Made by a program: the position numbers and the translations under genes. A stretch of 64,000 bases of DNA from an uncultured Paracoccaceae bacterium (GTDB lineage: Bacteria > Pseudomonadota > Alphaproteobacteria > Rhodobacterales > Rhodobacteraceae), in contig CANNFQ010000001.1 in assembly GCA_947503925.1 (NCBI GenBank), positions 1,178,001 through 1,242,000 of the forward strand. Direction: 5' to 3'. Under the pieces are notes generated by a model. It had not been told where the DNA came from and made no database searches. It worked only from the letters and a program-made list of their open reading frames with translations. Numbering within the stretch: position 1 is the stretch's first letter; every line of letters starts with the position of its first letter. Of this stretch, positions 9,903 to 18,616 are shown in pieces.

Positions 9903-11099
9903 TTATTCGTCCGCGACAACCTCTGCCACATTCACGATCTCGGCCAGATCATCATCGGCCTCAAGATCAGCCAAAGCGTAGGTCGTGCTCAGACTCTCGG
10001 ATGACAGTTCAACCTGTGAAGTGACAACTCCGCGCGGGCCAACAGGGCCGTAATGCACGCCATTCACGGCAAAATACATCGCCCCACTTTCACCAACGCG
10101 CAAAGATGCGGGTTCTTCTGTGGCGGGCACAATGAAATTCTGACCGGGTTCCATCACGCCTTCAAACAGCACAGTGCCATCCGCGGCACGAACACGCACC
10201 CAGGCCGGACGCACGGCAACCAGTTGTACTTCGGGAACAGGATCTTCGACAACCTGTACCGGTGGTGCCGCGCGCTCTTCCAGACCCGCATCAGCGTAGT
10301 TGATGGCAGGCACTGGCGCGGGTTCAGGTGCCGCCAACGCACCAATCATACCTGGGGTCAGCGTCGAAATTGGGGCATCACGGGCCACCAGGACAGGCAC
10401 ATCAAGAGCTTGTGGGCGATACAGACGGTCCAGCGCCTCTGCTGACGGGGCGGCGGCCTGAGCCAGAGGATCATTAGACTGTATGGCATTGGTTGCACCT
10501 GCCAGCGGGTCAAGATCCGAAACGACGACCGGGGTCTGTTCAACCGGGGCGAACTGAACTTTCTGCACTTCCTGCAAAACCGTCCAACCTCCATAGCCCA
10601 GACCACCAATCATCGCCAGAACAATCATGAGTGAGCCAATCGCGCGGGGTTCAATCTGCGATAGCACCGCCTCACCGGCAGGAATGAACGGGGTCGAAGA
10701 CTGCGAAAAGATATCCTTACCAAGCGGGCCGGGAATTGCATCCCCCGGTTTGGCCTTGATCGATGACGCCTCTGCCGACATGCCATGGGCGGTGACAAAA
10801 CCGCTTTCATCACAGAACTTGGCAAATGTTTCGTCGGGGTCAAGGTTCAGATAGCGGGCATAGGATCGGACATAACCGGCGATAAAACCAGGCGTATCAA
10901 AGGCCGATGGATCGGCATTTTCAATCGCTGCTATATAGGCTGCCTTGATTTTCAACTCGCGTTGAACATCCAACAGGCTTTTACCCATTGTTGCGCGTTC
11001 CCCACGCATCATATCGCCTAGCCGCAGCTCAAAGTCGTCAAACCCTTTGGCTTGCCCGTCCTCAGCTGCGTCATCACGCCTGAAGCTCTTCCCGATCAT
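9903..11099 (-). CDS. RodZ-like helix-turn-helix membrane protein (HTH_25 + DUF4115)
   Basis: The 398-residue protein has a Cro/CI-type HTH_25 domain (about residues 25-95: LGDMMRGERATMGKSLLDVQ, then FIAGYVRSYARYLNLDP). A linker leads to one transmembrane segment near residue 160 (LMIVLAMIGGLGYGGWTVL), then a proline/alanine-rich periplasmic stretch and a C-terminal DUF4115 beta domain (about 310-380). This layout matches RodZ-like proteins that link the MreB cytoskeleton to the cell wall, although many family members are untested. It is followed by ispG on the same strand, a pairing I believe is common in related genomes. Confidence 0.88.
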   Translation of the reverse strand: MIGKSFRRDDAAEDGQAKGFDDFELRLGDMMRGERATMGKSLLDVQRELKIKAAYIAAIENADPSAFDTPGFIAGYVRSYARYLNLDPDETFAKFCDESGFVTAHGMSAEASSIKAKPGDAIPGPLGKDIFSQSSTPFIPAGEAVLSQIEPRAIGSLMIVLAMIGGLGYGGWTVLQEVQKVQFAPVEQTPVVVSDLDPLAGATNAIQSNDPLAQAAAPSAEALDRLYRPQALDVPVLVARDAPISTLTPGMIGALAAPEPAPVPAINYADAGLEERAAPPVQVVEDPVPEVQLVAVRPAWVRVRAADGTVLFEGVMEPGQNFIVPATEEPASLRVGESGAMYFAVNGVHYGPVGPRGVVTSQVELSSESLSTTYALADLEADDDLAEIVNVAEVVADE

Positions 11100-11212
11100 C
11101 GACTGTCCCGCCGCTTACTGCCCCCAGTTACCCACATGCCGAATCAAATCGCTGTGAACAACTAGTAAACCAATAACATATCCACAGGCGGCATGCACAT
11201 CGAGAAAAACGG

Positions 11213-12436
11213 CTAACCCGCTAATTCGGCACGATTAAGGGCACAATGCGACCAAAGCTCGTCCAGTGCTTTCACCAATGCATCCATTTCGCGCGGTCCG
11301 TGAACGGGTGACGGGGTAAAACGCAGACGCTCCGTACCGCGTGGAACAGTCGGGAAATTGATCGGCTGCACATAGATACCGAAATCTTCCAGCAACATGT
11401 CAGACAGTTTTTTAGTGTGGACGGGATCGCCGACGATCAGTGGTACAATATGACTGCCATGATCGATGATCGGCAGGCCCAGCCCTTTCAGGCGCAGCTT
11501 CAAAATCTTGGCTTGGGTCTGCTGCTGCGCGCGCAATGTCTGATCGGTTTTCAGATGCGCCACAGATGCGGCGGCGGCTGCAGCCACCGCCGGGGGCAGG
11601 CTTGTTGTAAAGATGAAACCCGGCGCATAAGATCTTATTGCATCACACATTTTGGCGGATGCAGCGATATAGCCACCCATCACACCATAGGCCTTGGCAA
11701 GCGTGCCGTTGATAATATCAATCCGGTCCATCAACCCGTCGCGTTCGGCCACACCAGCGCCGCGCGGACCATACATGCCAACGGCGTGGACCTCATCGAT
11801 ATAGGTTAGCGCACCGAACTCATCAGCAAGGTCACAAATCGCTTCAATCGGACCAAAGTCACCGTCCATCGAATAGATCGATTCAAAGGCAATGACCTTA
11901 GGGGCGTCAGGATCATCGGAGGCCAGCAGCTCGCGCAGGTGATCCAGATCGTTATGGCGGAAAATACGCTTCGCACCGCCGTTGCGGCGAACACCCTCAA
12001 TCATAGAGGCGTGATTCAGCGCATCAGAATAAATGATCAGACCAGGGAACAGTTTTGGCAGCGTGCTTAACGTTGCGTCATTGGCGATATAGGCGGACGT
12101 GAACAGCAATGCCGCCTCTTTTCGATGCAGATCAGCAAGTTCAGCTTCAAGGCGCTTGTGATAAACTGTGGTGCCCGAGATGTTGCGCGTACCGCCAGAA
12201 CCAGCACCGGTTGCATCAATCGCTTCATGCATGGCCGATAGGACAACAGGATGCTGGCCCATGCCCAAGTAGTCATTTCCGCACCAGACCGTCACAGGGG
12301 TTTCGGTGCCATCAGGTTTGTTCCAGGTGGCATGTGGAAATTGGCCGCGCTTGCGTTCGATATCAATAAAAGTCCGGTAGCGGCCTTCCTGATGTAACCG
12401 ATCAATCGCAACATCCAGCTTTGCATTGTAATCCAC
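11213..12436 (-). CDS. hemA: 5-aminolevulinate synthase
   Basis: ALAS condenses glycine and succinyl-CoA to 5-aminolevulinate, the first step of haem and bacteriochlorophyll synthesis in alphaproteobacteria (Shemin pathway). I chose the GTG start at 12436 because AAGGA lies 8 nt upstream and the resulting 407 residues equal the length I recall for Rhodobacter HemA. An upstream in-frame ATG would add only poorly conserved sequence. Visible motifs include [26 protein letters not shown], the [10 protein letters not shown] loop, and the PLP lysine in [14 protein letters not shown]. An FNR-type box lies about 150 bp upstream, so oxygen-responsive control is likely. Confidence 0.97.
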   Translation of the reverse strand: MDYNAKLDVAIDRLHQEGRYRTFIDIERKRGQFPHATWNKPDGTETPVTVWCGNDYLGMGQHPVVLSAMHEAIDATGAGSGGTRNISGTTVYHKRLEAELADLHRKEAALLFTSAYIANDATLSTLPKLFPGLIIYSDALNHASMIEGVRRNGGAKRIFRHNDLDHLRELLASDDPDAPKVIAFESIYSMDGDFGPIEAICDLADEFGALTYIDEVHAVGMYGPRGAGVAERDGLMDRIDIINGTLAKAYGVMGGYIAASAKMCDAIRSYAPGFIFTTSLPPAVAAAAAASVAHLKTDQTLRAQQQTQAKILKLRLKGLGLPIIDHGSHIVPLIVGDPVHTKKLSDMLLEDFGIYVQPINFPTVPRGTERLRFTPSPVHGPREMDALVKALDELWSHCALNRAELAG

Positions 12437-12584
12437 TGGGTCTTCCTTCTTGTCACCACACAAAGCAGCAAATCGGTGCGCTTTGAATTATTATAAGTCT
12501 CATATAGGGCGAAGATGTTGCGGGCAATACGCCACAAACTGTCGCTCCTTTGATGAAACTTGACGCCGAAACATTAACAACACC

Positions 12585-12598
12585 ATGATCTGGATCAA
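12585..12598 (-). promoter_or_regulatory. FNR/FnrL-like box upstream of hemA
   Basis: Read on the minus strand this is TTGATCCAGATCAT, which matches TTGAT-N4-ATCAA with one mismatch in the last base. It lies about 150 bp upstream of the hemA GTG. FnrL control of hemA is established in Rhodobacter, which supports the call. The site also sits downstream of the DMP19-like gene end at 12632, so hemA is the only sensible target. Confidence 0.7.
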
Positions 12599-12631
12599 GT
12601 GAGGGAACCCCTACTTCAGATCACGTCTGTA

Positions 12632-13321
12632 TCAGGTGTGATCAGCCCACGGATATGCCTGCATAAAGTATTGATCGACCGCCGCGTGAAATGCAGCAAC
12701 ACCGCCCAATTGTTCGATTTTTACATCCAGCACATTGTATTGAGGCATATCCGGATGGGCGCGGGCCTGCTCCAACGGCATCCCGGTCCCTGTCATTTCA
12801 CTGGTCAATTGGTGGCGGTGTAGGAATATCGCCATCGCCTCCTCCAGCACGGCGCCAAATTGCGGCGCGCCAACACGCTCCATCGCCTGCCGCAACTCCC
12901 AGCCCTTATAGGGCGGGTTGGCACCAAAACTGTCCATCTGCACCAACCCGTTATCTGCCAGCAGACCCGCGGCGGTGGCGACAGGCCCCATGGCAAAACG
13001 CTCTTCCTCAGTCAGCGCATCACCCTGGCGGTGCTTTTCCGCGGCAAAGGCACGGATCGCCGCATATGCATGCCCATCATCAGGGCGAGCAGCATGGCGC
13101 AGTACGGGCGGCGGAATATGAAGTGGATCATCATTCGGCCGCGTATCACCCAAAATATCATAGGTGGCCAGATTGCGGCGCGCATCCCGGCGCCGTTTCA
13201 GCCACATGATACCCAGATAATAGACCATCAGCCCGGCAATCACCCAGATCAGCACAGTTGGCCCACTGAAAAACATCATGTCAGTGTAGCCATCCAAAAG
13301 TTGTGAAATGGGTTCTTCCAC
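12632..13321 (-). CDS. membrane-anchored DMP19-like (DUF4375) protein
   Basis: The protein has 229 residues from a GTG at 13321, chosen because GGGGGAGG precedes it by 6-8 nt. The open frame continues upstream to 13771 but loses protein character. An N-terminal transmembrane helix (FFSGPTVLIWVIAGLMVYYL, about residues 17-37) is followed by a basic cluster (KRRRDARR) and a linker. The C-terminal domain of about 130 residues (NGLVQMDSFG, ERVGAPQFGAVLEEAMAIF, FHAAVDQYFMQAYP) resembles the DMP19/DUF4375 family. The Neisseria founder of that family is an acidic DNA mimic, and a membrane anchor is unusual for such a role. Family assignment is from memory of its motifs; function is unknown. Confidence 0.65.
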   Translation of the reverse strand: MEEPISQLLDGYTDMMFFSGPTVLIWVIAGLMVYYLGIMWLKRRRDARRNLATYDILGDTRPNDDPLHIPPPVLRHAARPDDGHAYAAIRAFAAEKHRQGDALTEEERFAMGPVATAAGLLADNGLVQMDSFGANPPYKGWELRQAMERVGAPQFGAVLEEAMAIFLHRHQLTSEMTGTGMPLEQARAHPDMPQYNVLDVKIEQLGGVAAFHAAVDQYFMQAYPWADHT

Positions 13322-13456
13322 GCGGCCCCTCCCCCAGTGAACAGGCGCATCTTGATCAGACAATAGAAGAGTTGCAAGGCACAGCTCCTGATTGGCATTG
13401 ACGCTCGCGTCATTCCTGCCACCTTGCAGGAGAACAGATATCAAGAAGGTGAAACC

Positions 13457-14830
13457 ATGACACTCGATCCCGTCCTCGCCCGTATCGACGCCGACCTGGC
13501 GCAAGCCACCGAACGGCTGCTGGACCTGCTGCGCATCCCGTCCATCTCCACTGACCCGGCCTACAAGGACCAATGCGATCAGGCGGCGGACTGGCTGGTG
13601 GCTGATTTGCAATCCATCGGGTTTCAGGCCACCAAACGACCCACCCCCGGGCACCCGATGGTGGTGGCACATACGGGCGGCGATGGGCCACATGTGCTGT
13701 TTTACGGGCATTACGATGTGCAACCGGTCGACCCGCTGGAATTGTGGGACCGTGACCCGTTCGATCCGCAAATCGAAAACACAGCCAACGGCAAGGTGAT
13801 CCGGGGGCGCGGCTCATCCGACGACAAGGGGCAATTGATGACCTTCGTCGAAGCCTGCCGGGCGTGGAAAGCCGAACATGGGAAACTCCCCGCCAACATC
13901 ACGATTTTCTTTGAAGGAGAAGAGGAATCAGGCTCCCCCTCACTCACCCCCTTCATGGAAGAAAACCGGAAGGAGCTGACAGCCGACATCGCGCTGATCT
14001 GCGACACCGGGCTCTACGGCGACAGTACGCCCGCCATCATTACGCAACTGCGCGGGCTTCTTGGCGAAGAACTCACCATCACCGGCCCCAACAAGGACCT
14101 GCATTCGGGAATGTATGGCGGCCTCGCCATGAACCCGGCGCGTGTCCTTGCACGGATCATCGCCAGCCTGCATGACGACACAGGGCGGATCACCATCCCC
14201 GATTTCTACGAGGGCGTGCCCGAACTCTCCAACGAACTTGCTGCCGCCTGGGATGATCTGAAATTCGACGAAAAACACTTCTTGGGCGAAGTCGGGCTCT
14301 CCGAACCCGCCGGCGAACAAGGGCGGCGGCCGCTCGAAATGCTCTGGTCGCGGCCCACTTGCGAGGTGAACGGCATCTGGGCGGGCTATACCGGCGACGG
14401 GTTCAAAACCGTACTGCCCTCCGAAGCGCATGCCAAAATCAGCTTCCGCCTTGTCGGCAGCCAGGATCCACTGAAAATCCGCGAAAGCTTCCGCAAGATG
14501 GTGCAAGATATTCTGCCGCCCGATTGCAGCGTGACGTTCAGCGATCACGGGGCCAGCGGGGCCGGTCAGATGACAACGACCCATCCGGCCTTCGATCAGG
14601 CCCGCCAAGCACTTTCCGACGAATGGCCCAATGCAGCGGCATATGTGGGTTGTGGCGGGTCGATCCCGATTGCGGGGCATTTCAAGGATATCCTGGATAT
14701 GGACGCTATGCTGATCGGCTTTGGCAAGGATGATGACCAGATCCACTCTCCAAATGAAAAATATGATCTGTCTTCATTTCACAAAGGGATCAGGTCATGG
14801 GCACGAATCCTGCATGCAATGACATCTTAA
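13457..14830 (+). CDS. M20 family metallopeptidase (dipeptidase-like)
   Basis: The protein has 457 residues from the ATG at 13457 (AAGGTG upstream); an ATG at 13424 is in frame but lacks a matching site. It is an M20/ArgE/DapE-type zinc peptidase. Metal ligands and catalytic residues are in FYGHYDVQPVDP, GRGSSDDKGQ and FFEGEEESGSP, and the dimerisation-lid histidine region is DLHSGMYGG. It probably cleaves small peptides or acylated amino acids in the cytoplasm. Its TAA stop overlaps the next ATG by one base, which suggests translational coupling with the histidine phosphatase gene. Confidence 0.93.
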   Translation: MTLDPVLARIDADLAQATERLLDLLRIPSISTDPAYKDQCDQAADWLVADLQSIGFQATKRPTPGHPMVVAHTGGDGPHVLFYGHYDVQPVDPLELWDRDPFDPQIENTANGKVIRGRGSSDDKGQLMTFVEACRAWKAEHGKLPANITIFFEGEEESGSPSLTPFMEENRKELTADIALICDTGLYGDSTPAIITQLRGLLGEELTITGPNKDLHSGMYGGLAMNPARVLARIIASLHDDTGRITIPDFYEGVPELSNELAAAWDDLKFDEKHFLGEVGLSEPAGEQGRRPLEMLWSRPTCEVNGIWAGYTGDGFKTVLPSEAHAKISFRLVGSQDPLKIRESFRKMVQDILPPDCSVTFSDHGASGAGQMTTTHPAFDQARQALSDEWPNAAAYVGCGGSIPIAGHFKDILDMDAMLIGFGKDDDQIHSPNEKYDLSSFHKGIRSWARILHAMTS

Positions 14831-15408
14831 TGCCCACGGCCTGCTACCTCAGCCATCCTGAAGTGATCATCGATCCTGATACACCCGTGCCGCAATGGGG
14901 ACTCAGCCCCGTTGGACGGGCGCGGATGGCAAAACTTGCGGCCTCCGGTGCGCTCGCGGGGACGCAAGTGATCTATTCCAGCACCGAAACCAAGGCGTTT
15001 GAAACAGCGGCAGCGCTGGCCACAACACTTGCATGTCCGCACCATCAAGTGGAAGCAATGGGCGAAAACGACCGCAGCGCCACCGGGTTCCTGCCCGGCC
15101 CCGCATTTGAGGCCGCAGCGGACGCGTTCTTTGCAAACCCGTATGACAGCTATAAAGGATGGGAAACTGCGCATGACGCGCAGCAGCGGATCATCGGCGC
15201 CGTGAATGCAGCGCGCATTGAACATCCCGGTGACGATATCCTATTCGTCGGCCACGGGGCAGTGGGCACCCTGCTCTATTGCGGCTTGATGGGTATCCCC
15301 ATCGACCGGCGACATGATCAGGCGCAGGCCGGTAGCATCTACCGTTTCAACACCGCGACAGGCACGCCAGACGGTCCATGGCGACCACTGGAAACACTGA
15401 TGAACTGA
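14830..15408 (+). CDS. histidine phosphatase family protein with an altered RHG motif
   Basis: The protein has 192 residues and starts at an ATG overlapping the M20 peptidase stop (TAATG). The fold follows the phosphoglycerate-mutase superfamily. The LSPVGRARM helix start, the IYSSTETKAFETA second arginine/histidine region and the second catalytic histidine in FVGHGAVGTLLY are present. The first motif, normally RHG, reads SHP (YLSHPEV): the nucleophilic histidine is kept but the arginine is lost. It may be a low-activity or specialised phosphatase. Its substrate is unknown. Confidence 0.82.
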   Translation: MPTACYLSHPEVIIDPDTPVPQWGLSPVGRARMAKLAASGALAGTQVIYSSTETKAFETAAALATTLACPHHQVEAMGENDRSATGFLPGPAFEAAADAFFANPYDSYKGWETAHDAQQRIIGAVNAARIEHPGDDILFVGHGAVGTLLYCGLMGIPIDRRHDQAQAGSIYRFNTATGTPDGPWRPLETLMN

Positions 15409-15424
15409 AGATATGGGAAAGAAG

Positions 15425-15501
15425 TGGCGCGGTTGACGGGGCTCGAACCCGCGACCCCCGGCGTGACAGGCCGGTACTCTAACCAACTGAGCTACAACCG
15501 C
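15425..15501 (-). tRNA. tRNA-Asp(GTC), copy 1
   Basis: The sequence folds as a 77-nt cloverleaf on the minus strand. The 7-bp acceptor is GCGGTTG/CAACCGC, the D arm begins GCTC, the anticodon loop is CTGTCAC with anticodon GTC, and the T arm contains GGTTCGAACCC. It has discriminator G and an encoded CCA. It is nearly identical to the copy at 15655-15731, with one base different in the D-arm region (AACTGAG versus AGCTGAG on the plus strand). Confidence 0.97.
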
Positions 15502-15654
15502 GCGTAGGGGGCGGGATAATCCGGCTTGGCGAGGGCGTCAACGGAAAATCATCGGATCAGCAGAGTTTTTCTATCCGCCGAAGGATCAAAGATGCAATTG
15601 CCCTGCCCCATGACCGACCACAGCGTCAGCAACACCAGATTTATGGGAAAGAAG

Positions 15655-15731
15655 TGGCGCGGTTGACGGGGCTCGAACCCGCGACCCCCGGCGTGACAGG
15701 CCGGTACTCTAACCAGCTGAGCTACAACCGC
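15655..15731 (-). tRNA. tRNA-Asp(GTC), copy 2
   Basis: This second tRNA-Asp gene has the same structure and anticodon as the copy at 15425-15501. The duplicated unit includes the 12 bases ATGGGAAAGAAG next to the CCA end of both genes, so the pair arose by a local duplication that took in flanking DNA. It is transcribed on the minus strand before copy 1. Confidence 0.97.
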
Positions 15732-15903
15732 GCGACATTTTTGCAAAACGATTAGCCCTGCATGGGCCGCTTCTAGGGGGTGGGATGACGGGCGTCAAGC
15801 CAACAAAATGCGGCACAAGATATGGCCGAAATTCAACACCTTTATGCCCCGAAAAATGCGGCAACAGCACACAAATTAACCATGTTGCCTGCCGATACAG
15901 GCT

Positions 15904-15917
15904 TTGATACGGATCAT
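15904..15917 (+). promoter_or_regulatory. FNR-like box upstream of the LytTR gene
   Basis: TTGATACGGATCAT fits TTGAT-N4-ATCAA with one mismatch. It lies 76 bp upstream of the ATG at 15993, a reasonable distance for an activator or repressor site. GATC-rich words are common in this genome, so chance is a real alternative. Confidence 0.45.
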
Positions 15918-15992
15918 GTCATTGATCTTGCAAACTTTCCTGCCGCGGGCTGCAAATTGCCTGTCGGACGCGACCAGTAAGACGGACCAGTT

Positions 15993-16856
15993 TTGAAACG
16001 ATCTTTCCGCATTCCTGCACAACTTGGCCGCGATGTCGTGTTTTACGATCTGCTTTTTGGGAGATTCACGATAAGCGTCACACGCCTGATCCGGATGTTC
16101 ACCGACAAAGGCAGCCAGATTTTTCTTTGCCTCGGCGTGCTTTTGCTCTTTGCCGCCGATCCGAACAACCTGCGCGATGCGGTTGGGCTCGGTTTGGCCC
16201 TCGTGATCTGGATCGGGGCTGTCGCATTCTATCTGGCCTTGGTGTTTGCAACCGCAATGCTGTTCTCCTTTTTACAAACCACCCTGGGACGGTTTCCCAT
16301 CTACGCGCCCGTGACGTCATCGCTGATCTTTCTGATTGTGTTTTTCTGCGTCAGGGCGTTGGTGGAGACACTTGTGCCATCCGAACCGTCACAGCCCTGG
16401 TACATGCTTTTCATCAATATCGTTTGCGCAGGGCTCGCCATCGAAACCCTTTTCATACGCTTTGTGATACCCGGCATCTTCTTGGAACCCGCAGTGCTAC
16501 GGCCAACACAGGAAAAACGGCTGCAACTGGGCGGCCGACAGCTGCCCTTGGCTGATGTGATCTATATGGCAGCCCAGGAACATCATGTTGAAATCGCACT
16601 GCCGAATGGAACGATCAGACTGCGTGGGCGGCTTGGGGATGCGATTGCACAAACGACGCCTGATCAAGGGTTCCAACCGCACCGATCCTGGTATGTGGCT
16701 GCCAAGGCAGAACCGGTCATGACTCAGCAAAACGGCAAACCTGTGCTGCGACTGACCGACGGCACCATCGTCCCGGTCGCTAAAACGCGACAGACAGATA
16801 CACAAGGATGGCTTGACCGACACCAAACCCTGAACACCTCAACTGCAGCCGAGTAA
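15993..16856 (+). CDS. membrane-bound LytTR-type DNA-binding regulator
   Basis: The 287-residue protein has about four transmembrane helices (roughly residues 45-65, 68-95, 100-120 and 130-155). A C-terminal LytTR domain starts near residue 185 (LPLADVIYMAAQEHHVEIAL) and ends GFQPHRSWYVAAKAEPVMTQ with LRLTDGTIVPVAKTR. LytTR domains bind DNA through beta strands. Here the DNA-binding domain is tethered to the membrane instead of being linked to a receiver domain, and no kinase is adjacent. Targets and signal are unknown. tRNA genes flank it on both sides and an FNR-like site lies upstream. Confidence 0.85.
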   Translation: MKRSFRIPAQLGRDVVFYDLLFGRFTISVTRLIRMFTDKGSQIFLCLGVLLLFAADPNNLRDAVGLGLALVIWIGAVAFYLALVFATAMLFSFLQTTLGRFPIYAPVTSSLIFLIVFFCVRALVETLVPSEPSQPWYMLFINIVCAGLAIETLFIRFVIPGIFLEPAVLRPTQEKRLQLGGRQLPLADVIYMAAQEHHVEIALPNGTIRLRGRLGDAIAQTTPDQGFQPHRSWYVAAKAEPVMTQQNGKPVLRLTDGTIVPVAKTRQTDTQGWLDRHQTLNTSTAAE

Positions 16857-16889
16857 GTCAACCGGCGGCAAAGACCATTTAAGGAGAAA

Positions 16890-16965
<76 letters not shown>

Positions 16966-17007
16966 GATGACGGCTCATTTAGCCCAGTCGTGCGGCTTGC
17001 GCAAGCC

Positions 17008-17568
17008 TCATTCCAGCAATGTTTGCACGCCATCTTTCAAATGATAAACGCAACCCTGCCCGCCATGCACCGTGGACACGGCCAACGCGCTGTCACCGAT
17101 CACCAATGACCGGATCATGCGGCTGGTAATGCCATGGGTAACCAGAACCGACGGGCCCGTCAGATCAGCCAGAAACGCGCGGCAGCGCTTTTCCAAACGG
17201 GCGAAACCTTCGCCATTTGGGGCAATCTCGTAATGCGCCATAAACGGGTCCTTACCTTCGGGCATTGGCAGCGTGTCACGCAGCACACCGGACCAGTCAC
17301 CAAAGCCGATCTCGCGCAGGCGATCATCCGTGCGCACATGTAATGCAACCCGCGCCAGCGCAATGCCAGCGGTCTGCACAGCGCGACCTTGCGGGCTGGT
17401 CAGAAACGAAAACCCTGTCAGATCGCAGGTGCCCAAGATCTCACCCTGACGGGCAGCATCCATCTCACCCTTTGGCGTCAAGGGCGAGTTCAACGCACCC
17501 TGCATGCGATTTTCGGCATTCCACTCGGTCTCACCATGACGCAGGATGTACAATTCTGGAACGCGCAT
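17008..17568 (-). CDS. histidine phosphatase family protein (phosphoglycerate mutase-like)
   Basis: The 186-residue protein has the canonical phosphohistidine motif LYILRHGETEWNAENRMQG at residues 6-24. A supporting arginine/acid region (LREIGFGDWSGV) and a second catalytic histidine (VLVTHGITSRMI) follow. It is of GpmB/CobC-like size. The substrate could be a sugar phosphate or nucleotide; the context of two tRNA-Val genes gives no hint. It lies in the gap between tRNA-Val(TAC) and tRNA-Val(CAC) on the same strand as both. Confidence 0.93.
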   Translation of the reverse strand: MRVPELYILRHGETEWNAENRMQGALNSPLTPKGEMDAARQGEILGTCDLTGFSFLTSPQGRAVQTAGIALARVALHVRTDDRLREIGFGDWSGVLRDTLPMPEGKDPFMAHYEIAPNGEGFARLEKRCRAFLADLTGPSVLVTHGITSRMIRSLVIGDSALAVSTVHGGQGCVYHLKDGVQTLLE

Positions 17569-17591
17569 GGATCACCTGACAGGTTTTAGAA

Positions 17592-17666
17592 TGGTGGGTG
17601 ATAAGAGATTTGAACTCCTGACATCTTCGATGTGAACGAAGCGCTCTACCCCTGAGCTAATCACCC
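17592..17666 (-). tRNA. tRNA-Val(CAC)
   Basis: This is a 75-nt cloverleaf on the minus strand. The acceptor is GGGTGAT/ATCACCC and the anticodon stem CTTCG/CGAAG encloses loop TTCACAT with anticodon CAC. CCA is encoded and ends at 17592. It shares acceptor and anticodon stems with tRNA-Val(TAC) 630 bp away, so the two are probably related by duplication. Confidence 0.96.
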
Positions 17667-17707
17667 GCTCGGGCAGATTTAGTCACCAAAGCGCCGTGCC
17701 GCAAGCC

Positions 17708-18004
17708 CTATTCGGCGACGCGCGACGCGTCCCTCGGGGTCCGCAATTTCAGGGTCAATACCTGCGCACCGCCATCCAGATCCTTGCTGCGCACAACGCG
17801 CAACTTGCCCAGCGGTGGAAGGTTCAAGTCCTCGCCTTCGGCGAGTGCCTCGATCAGCACGGCAAAAGCAGCTTCGATAGCGGGCTTGGCGTCACGTTTC
17901 TTGACATCGGTGCGTGCCATCACCCGTTCGAGAAATTCCGGCTTTTTGATCATCTCACCACCTTCTGCGCTCGGTGCGGTTGGATCAGTCGGTTCGGTTG
18001 GCAT
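17708..18004 (-). CDS. HU-family DNA-binding protein
   Basis: The protein has 98 residues from the ATG at 18004, which has AGGAG about 9 nt upstream. After a flexible N-terminus of about 27 residues the HU/IHF fold follows: helices MIKKPEFLERVMARTDVKKR and AIEAAFAVLIEALAEG, then LNLPPLGKLRVVRSKDL. The beta arm is shorter than in classical HU and the tail ends TPRDASRVAE, so it is an HU-like variant and perhaps not the main nucleoid HU. It sits directly upstream of tRNA-Val(CAC) on the same strand. Confidence 0.85.
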   Translation of the reverse strand: MPTEPTDPTAPSAEGGEMIKKPEFLERVMARTDVKKRDAKPAIEAAFAVLIEALAEGEDLNLPPLGKLRVVRSKDLDGGAQVLTLKLRTPRDASRVAE

Positions 18005-18008
18005 GGGA

Positions 18009-18585
18009 AGTCTCCTGTTTTGCCAGCAACCTAACCGTTTTGACACCTACTGCCCACCGCAAATGCGGCCGGATCACAGACAGCCCCCACCTGCCAACAC
18101 ATCCGCTTTCGGATGGTTGGTCGCCGAGGTCGTGTCGACAATCACCACCCGGCAATGACGCGAGACAGATTATGCCGCGGTCGGGTCGATCTAACCTCAG
18201 CTATATGGCTCATCGGTAAGGAAATACGGCGCATGCAGGGACAACATCTGCCGCGTCCCGCCGCACCGGAAGCGCGCCCTGTTGGCTGGCTCACCTACGG
18301 CAAGACAAGATTCCGCCGACGTGACGGGTCAGCACGTAGTCCGGGGGCCTGTTTTCCCGTCTCTGTCCGTTTGCGCCGCAAACAATCCCTCAGATGGTCT
18401 GTTTTTCGGCGCGAACCGTCAAAAGACCTTGAATGAAACGCTCGCCCCGCGCGCTGCTTCCTTGAACTTACCAATTTTGGCTGAAGCCGGTGCCGGGTGG
18501 TGAGTATCAACACGGCCACGCAACCGTATTTTTGGAGAGTTTGAGTGCACCATTTGTCCCCGCTTTGACAATCGCGTTGCCAAGT
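18009..18585. other. non-coding or decayed interval between the HU-like gene and the TRAP locus
   Basis: These 577 bases hold no frame that looks like a protein on either strand. The first dozen bases contain the HU-like gene's ribosome-binding site. The only structure I see is the imperfect inverted repeat at 18115-18154 and 18491-18525, which brackets about 340 bp. The interval may be a decayed gene or a small mobile remnant. Confidence 0.5.
18115..18525. repeat. imperfect inverted repeat pair (18115-18154 and 18491-18525)
   Basis: The plus strand at 18131-18154 (CGTGTCGACA then ATCACCACCCGGCA) resembles the minus strand at 18491-18515 (CGTGTTGATA then CTCACCACCCGGCA). The likeness continues outward through GGTTGGTCGCC against GGTTGCG. 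The arms are about 35-40 bp with roughly 80 percent identity by eye. I see no transposase between them, so a MITE-like remnant or a protein-binding pair are both possible. Confidence 0.45.
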
Positions 18586-18608
18586 ACCCGGCGCATATCG
18601 CGCCGGGT
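18586..18608 (-). terminator. hairpin after dctM
   Basis: Arms ACCCGGCG and CGCCGGGT enclose a 7-nt loop, 9 bp beyond the dctM stop at 18617 in the direction of transcription. There is no following T run, so it may act as a Rho-dependent end or an mRNA 3' stabiliser. Confidence 0.5.
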
Positions 18609-18616
18609 CGCTTCAC

